64,000 nucleotides of DNA from Chamaelirium japonicum (Eukaryota > Streptophyta > Magnoliopsida > Liliales > Melanthiaceae): assembly GCA_947650365.1 (NCBI GenBank), contig OX393553.1, forward strand, positions 67,491,716 to 67,555,715, in the 5' to 3' direction. The translations under genes and the position numbers were made by a program. Positions 54,723-64,000 of the stretch are shown piece by piece (the stretch's first letter is position 1; each line of letters begins with the position of its first letter). Under the pieces are notes generated by a model. It was not told the DNA's origin and ran no database searches. It saw nothing but the letters and a program-made list of their open reading frames with translations.

Positions 54723-55892
54723 AATATAGTGTTAGAGGCAAGAGGATGATTTTCTCCAAAGTTAACAGGATAGGGCAGTGATCAGACGAGACTCTGGATG
54801 AATATAGAGGATGTTAGCATAATGGTTGTTACTAGTGATGATCTAATGAATGGCTAGCTAAGTTGTAGTTAGGCATCTTGAAGAGGTGGTCATGAGGGAG
54901 GAAGATGACTTTGGTTCAATACACCATCTGTTAGCCCTAATGGTTGTACGAAAACGCCGGAATGGTGCTTCAAATCCTTGAGTCAAAATATAGGACAACC
55001 CTACCAAATGGCTCAAAGATTGCAGTGTCAAGAGGGAAAGGATTTGTCGCTTTGTCGTCGAGGCTAATGCTTGCACAATGCCCTGGAAACAAAATTTGCC
55101 GCCTCTGATGGTACTGGAAAGGCCTCAGGCGATTACTCCCATCAATTGTCGGACGTCTATTGCACCAAAAGGACCCGTGAAACTCTCAGCGTATTCCAAA
55201 CAACGAAGAAAAATGAGAATACGGGGAAAAACATCCTGTCTGGTTTCATTGGACCCTCTTGTATAAGCATCCTCCACCAGCGGTTACCACCGAGTAAGGA
55301 GACGTTACAGACATTACTTGGATTGTTTGGTAATGGACGCAATAACTCGCAAGCGTTACTCCTCGACAACAACGATCACTACGTTCTATAACTGATGCAT
55401 TAACTCGCAGAGGTTACTTAAAGATTAAAAAATAATTAAAAAAATAAATCCAAAAAGGAATTCTAAAACAATCCTGAAAGCCCATTCGCGGCGACGCAGC
55501 TCATGGCCATGACCGTGCAACATGCTTAGCTCAGCCAGCCTGTTCGACTCAGCGTACACGTGTGATCAACCAGGGTAATACAAACACACAACCCCAATTG
55601 AATATGCTTAAAGTCTGGATGACTAGCTAGTTAAGTAGTGTGATGTCAAGAAATCCTTCGGCTTTGTAGCTCGGTTCGTCACGAATTAGCGCGACATCAA
55701 GAAACGGTGGTGCAGCCGACCGTTCTGCCTGAACAGTGAACGACCGGAGAGTTTTCTGATATGCTTGATGTGGAGCTAAAATTAAAAAAAACAAAAAAAC
55801 AAATAATCACTCATATTTATACAAGAAGAAACAAGAAGCACAAATGCCACCATCTATCCCCCTATCCAACTCACACAACAGAAGAGGCAAAA
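54723..55892. other. Intergenic, no recognisable gene
   Basis: Several short overlapping frames on both strands (55071-55391) have no recognisable domain. The 3' untranslated region of the minus-strand DUF707 gene should lie at about 55600-55892. Confidence 0.4.
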
Positions 55893-62604
<6,712 letters not shown>

Positions 62605-64000
62605 CTGCACATCTCATTCAACCAGCATTATTAGATAAGAGAACAAATTAGGAAGCTAAGCATCACATAATCATATGCGCTAAAAAAATTCTAAAAGGTC
62701 AGCATACAAGGTTCAAGAAAACGCATATCAAAGTAAACAAGTTCTATAACTGATTCAAAATAAAATTCAGTTAATCTATAACATCACAAGTGATTCTAAA
62801 CATATGTAGATGGGAACTTGTACTGCATGCCTATGCTTAGAAAATAAATTCACTCAAGACAATTTAGTGCTACAGTGACCACAGGAAGTGAATTTAGACC
62901 ATCCGATCTAAGTCAATTAGGGGAACTGGATTTAGATCCTCCGATGTGACATCCCCCCCTCCCCATTCCATCTACCTTGCTCTCTTCCTGGCATTCCCCA
63001 GGGGTCACACAAGTATCTAAATAACCAAACATTTAATTATCATTTATCTGATGAAGGAAGCAGAAGAAATCCTAGCGTTGTTATGGTTAGAGATATTGAC
63101 TTATATGGACAAGTTTTATATGTTATGTGAGAGCGTTGAACCATTTATAAGTACATATGGGAAAATTATCATGATAGTGCTGATCACTAAATAGGCATAA
63201 TTGCACTCCAGATCAATAAAATTTGCAGTCATTCCCTTACATGACATGACCCACTGATATCCTTGCATGACATGGACCTTGTCTGACTGCTTGAGGATTT
63301 AGAGTTCACTAGTCTTGTCATTCCACACACTCCCTGAGTATTTGGCTTGTCCATTCCCAAAAACTTTTACAGAAAAAAAATAATAAGAAAACTTGTGATT
63401 TTGATACACAAATATTTCTGTAAAGTACTTTGTAAAACCATCTATTGCCATGATTTTACAATGATCTAGGACCTAAGTCATTCAAGGGGATATCTAGCTC
63501 CATAGAGCACGGACTCCATCTTTGCAAGTGCAAACACCCGTAACCCTAATATTGATTAGCCCAAAATACGGAGGTATTGGCCTCTTTTACGGTCACGTTC
63601 TTGGTAAATTGAAGCAACCAGCATTCTGATCCAAGTACACCACTCCCTCCAGGATGGGGTATTGCATTCAGCAGTAGTATGTGCATCAGATCAATCTTTT
63701 ACAGCTTTATCAATCTCACACCAGTGATCCGTTCAGTGTTCCTCAAACACACTTAGCACACCACCTGCACATCGAGCAAGGTTACCTAAAACTATCTTAA
63801 GTAATGCAGCCTAAGTTACGGAACTTCACTAACGGGTGGAACTACAACAAGCTACAAGGTGACCCTCATGATCTCCTGTACATGAGTGGCCTTCACTCCA
63901 AAAACCATGACCGTGATACATGTAGCTCATGGGTCCTCACTCACTTGTTATGAACTAATGAGCGAAATATGATTTGACATCACCCGGATGCTTCTTAATC
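62605..64000. other. Upstream intron of the DUF707 gene or intergenic; nothing recognised
   Basis: I searched the minus strand for the N-terminal anchor exon of the DUF707 protein and found no convincing match. A C/T-rich tract lies near 62950-62985. No other gene was identified. Confidence 0.4.

Overview
This is nuclear DNA of a flowering plant. Genes are split by canonical GT..AG introns, exon families are plant-specific, and most of the window is transposon-derived sequence (LTR retrotransposons, CACTA, hAT, Mutator-like MITEs, SINEs, a TRIM, a plastid DNA insertion and long TA microsatellites). The GC-rich HSP70 coding exons would fit a monocot or magnoliid, but the species cannot be named from the sequence.

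Three real protein-coding genes can be assembled exon by exon. (1) A cytosolic HSP70, plus strand, 10209-17570: two exons, 647 aa ending EEVD, a 5.4 kb intron at the conserved codon-72 position, and a perfect heat-shock element and TATA box upstream. (2) A 2-oxoglutarate/Fe(II) dioxygenase, plus strand, 33983-53697: 12 exons, 330 aa, with introns up to 5.9 kb loaded with transposons. (3) A DUF707 family gene, minus strand, 55893-62604: ten exons seen and 276 C-terminal residues, with the N-terminal exon(s) missing and probably upstream of the window. A short possible first exon of a fourth, unidentified minus-strand gene lies at 1127-1159.

Layout. 1-1280: probable 5' end of a minus-strand gene, with a MITE in its intron. 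1370-2200: two SINEs and an LTR remnant. 2670-6590: degraded Ty3/gypsy element, minus strand. 6590-9050: unassigned sequence with a 50-bp tandem repeat. 9050-9990: two MITEs. 10031-17570: HSP70, whose intron carries four different palindromic elements each bounded by TA microsatellites. 18984-24650: a CACTA transposon with a perfect 3-bp target duplication and two internal tandem arrays. About 23407-33320: a roughly 5 kb tandem duplication that starts inside the CACTA satellite and ends inside a Mutator-like MITE; each copy has a TRIM element. 33983-53697: dioxygenase gene, with a gypsy remnant in intron 1, MITEs, a large AT-rich dispersed repeat present twice, and a plastid ndhB fragment in intron 9. 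53891-54722: MITEs between genes. 55893-62604: DUF707 gene, whose large intron holds two hAT elements inserted side by side at the same target. 62605-64000: no gene recognised.

The genes do not form a pathway. They are independent plant housekeeping or stress and metabolism genes in a transposon-rich region. The novelty is in the structural history of the repeats: nested and tandem insertions, satellite amplification inside a transposon, and transposon material next to promoters and exons.
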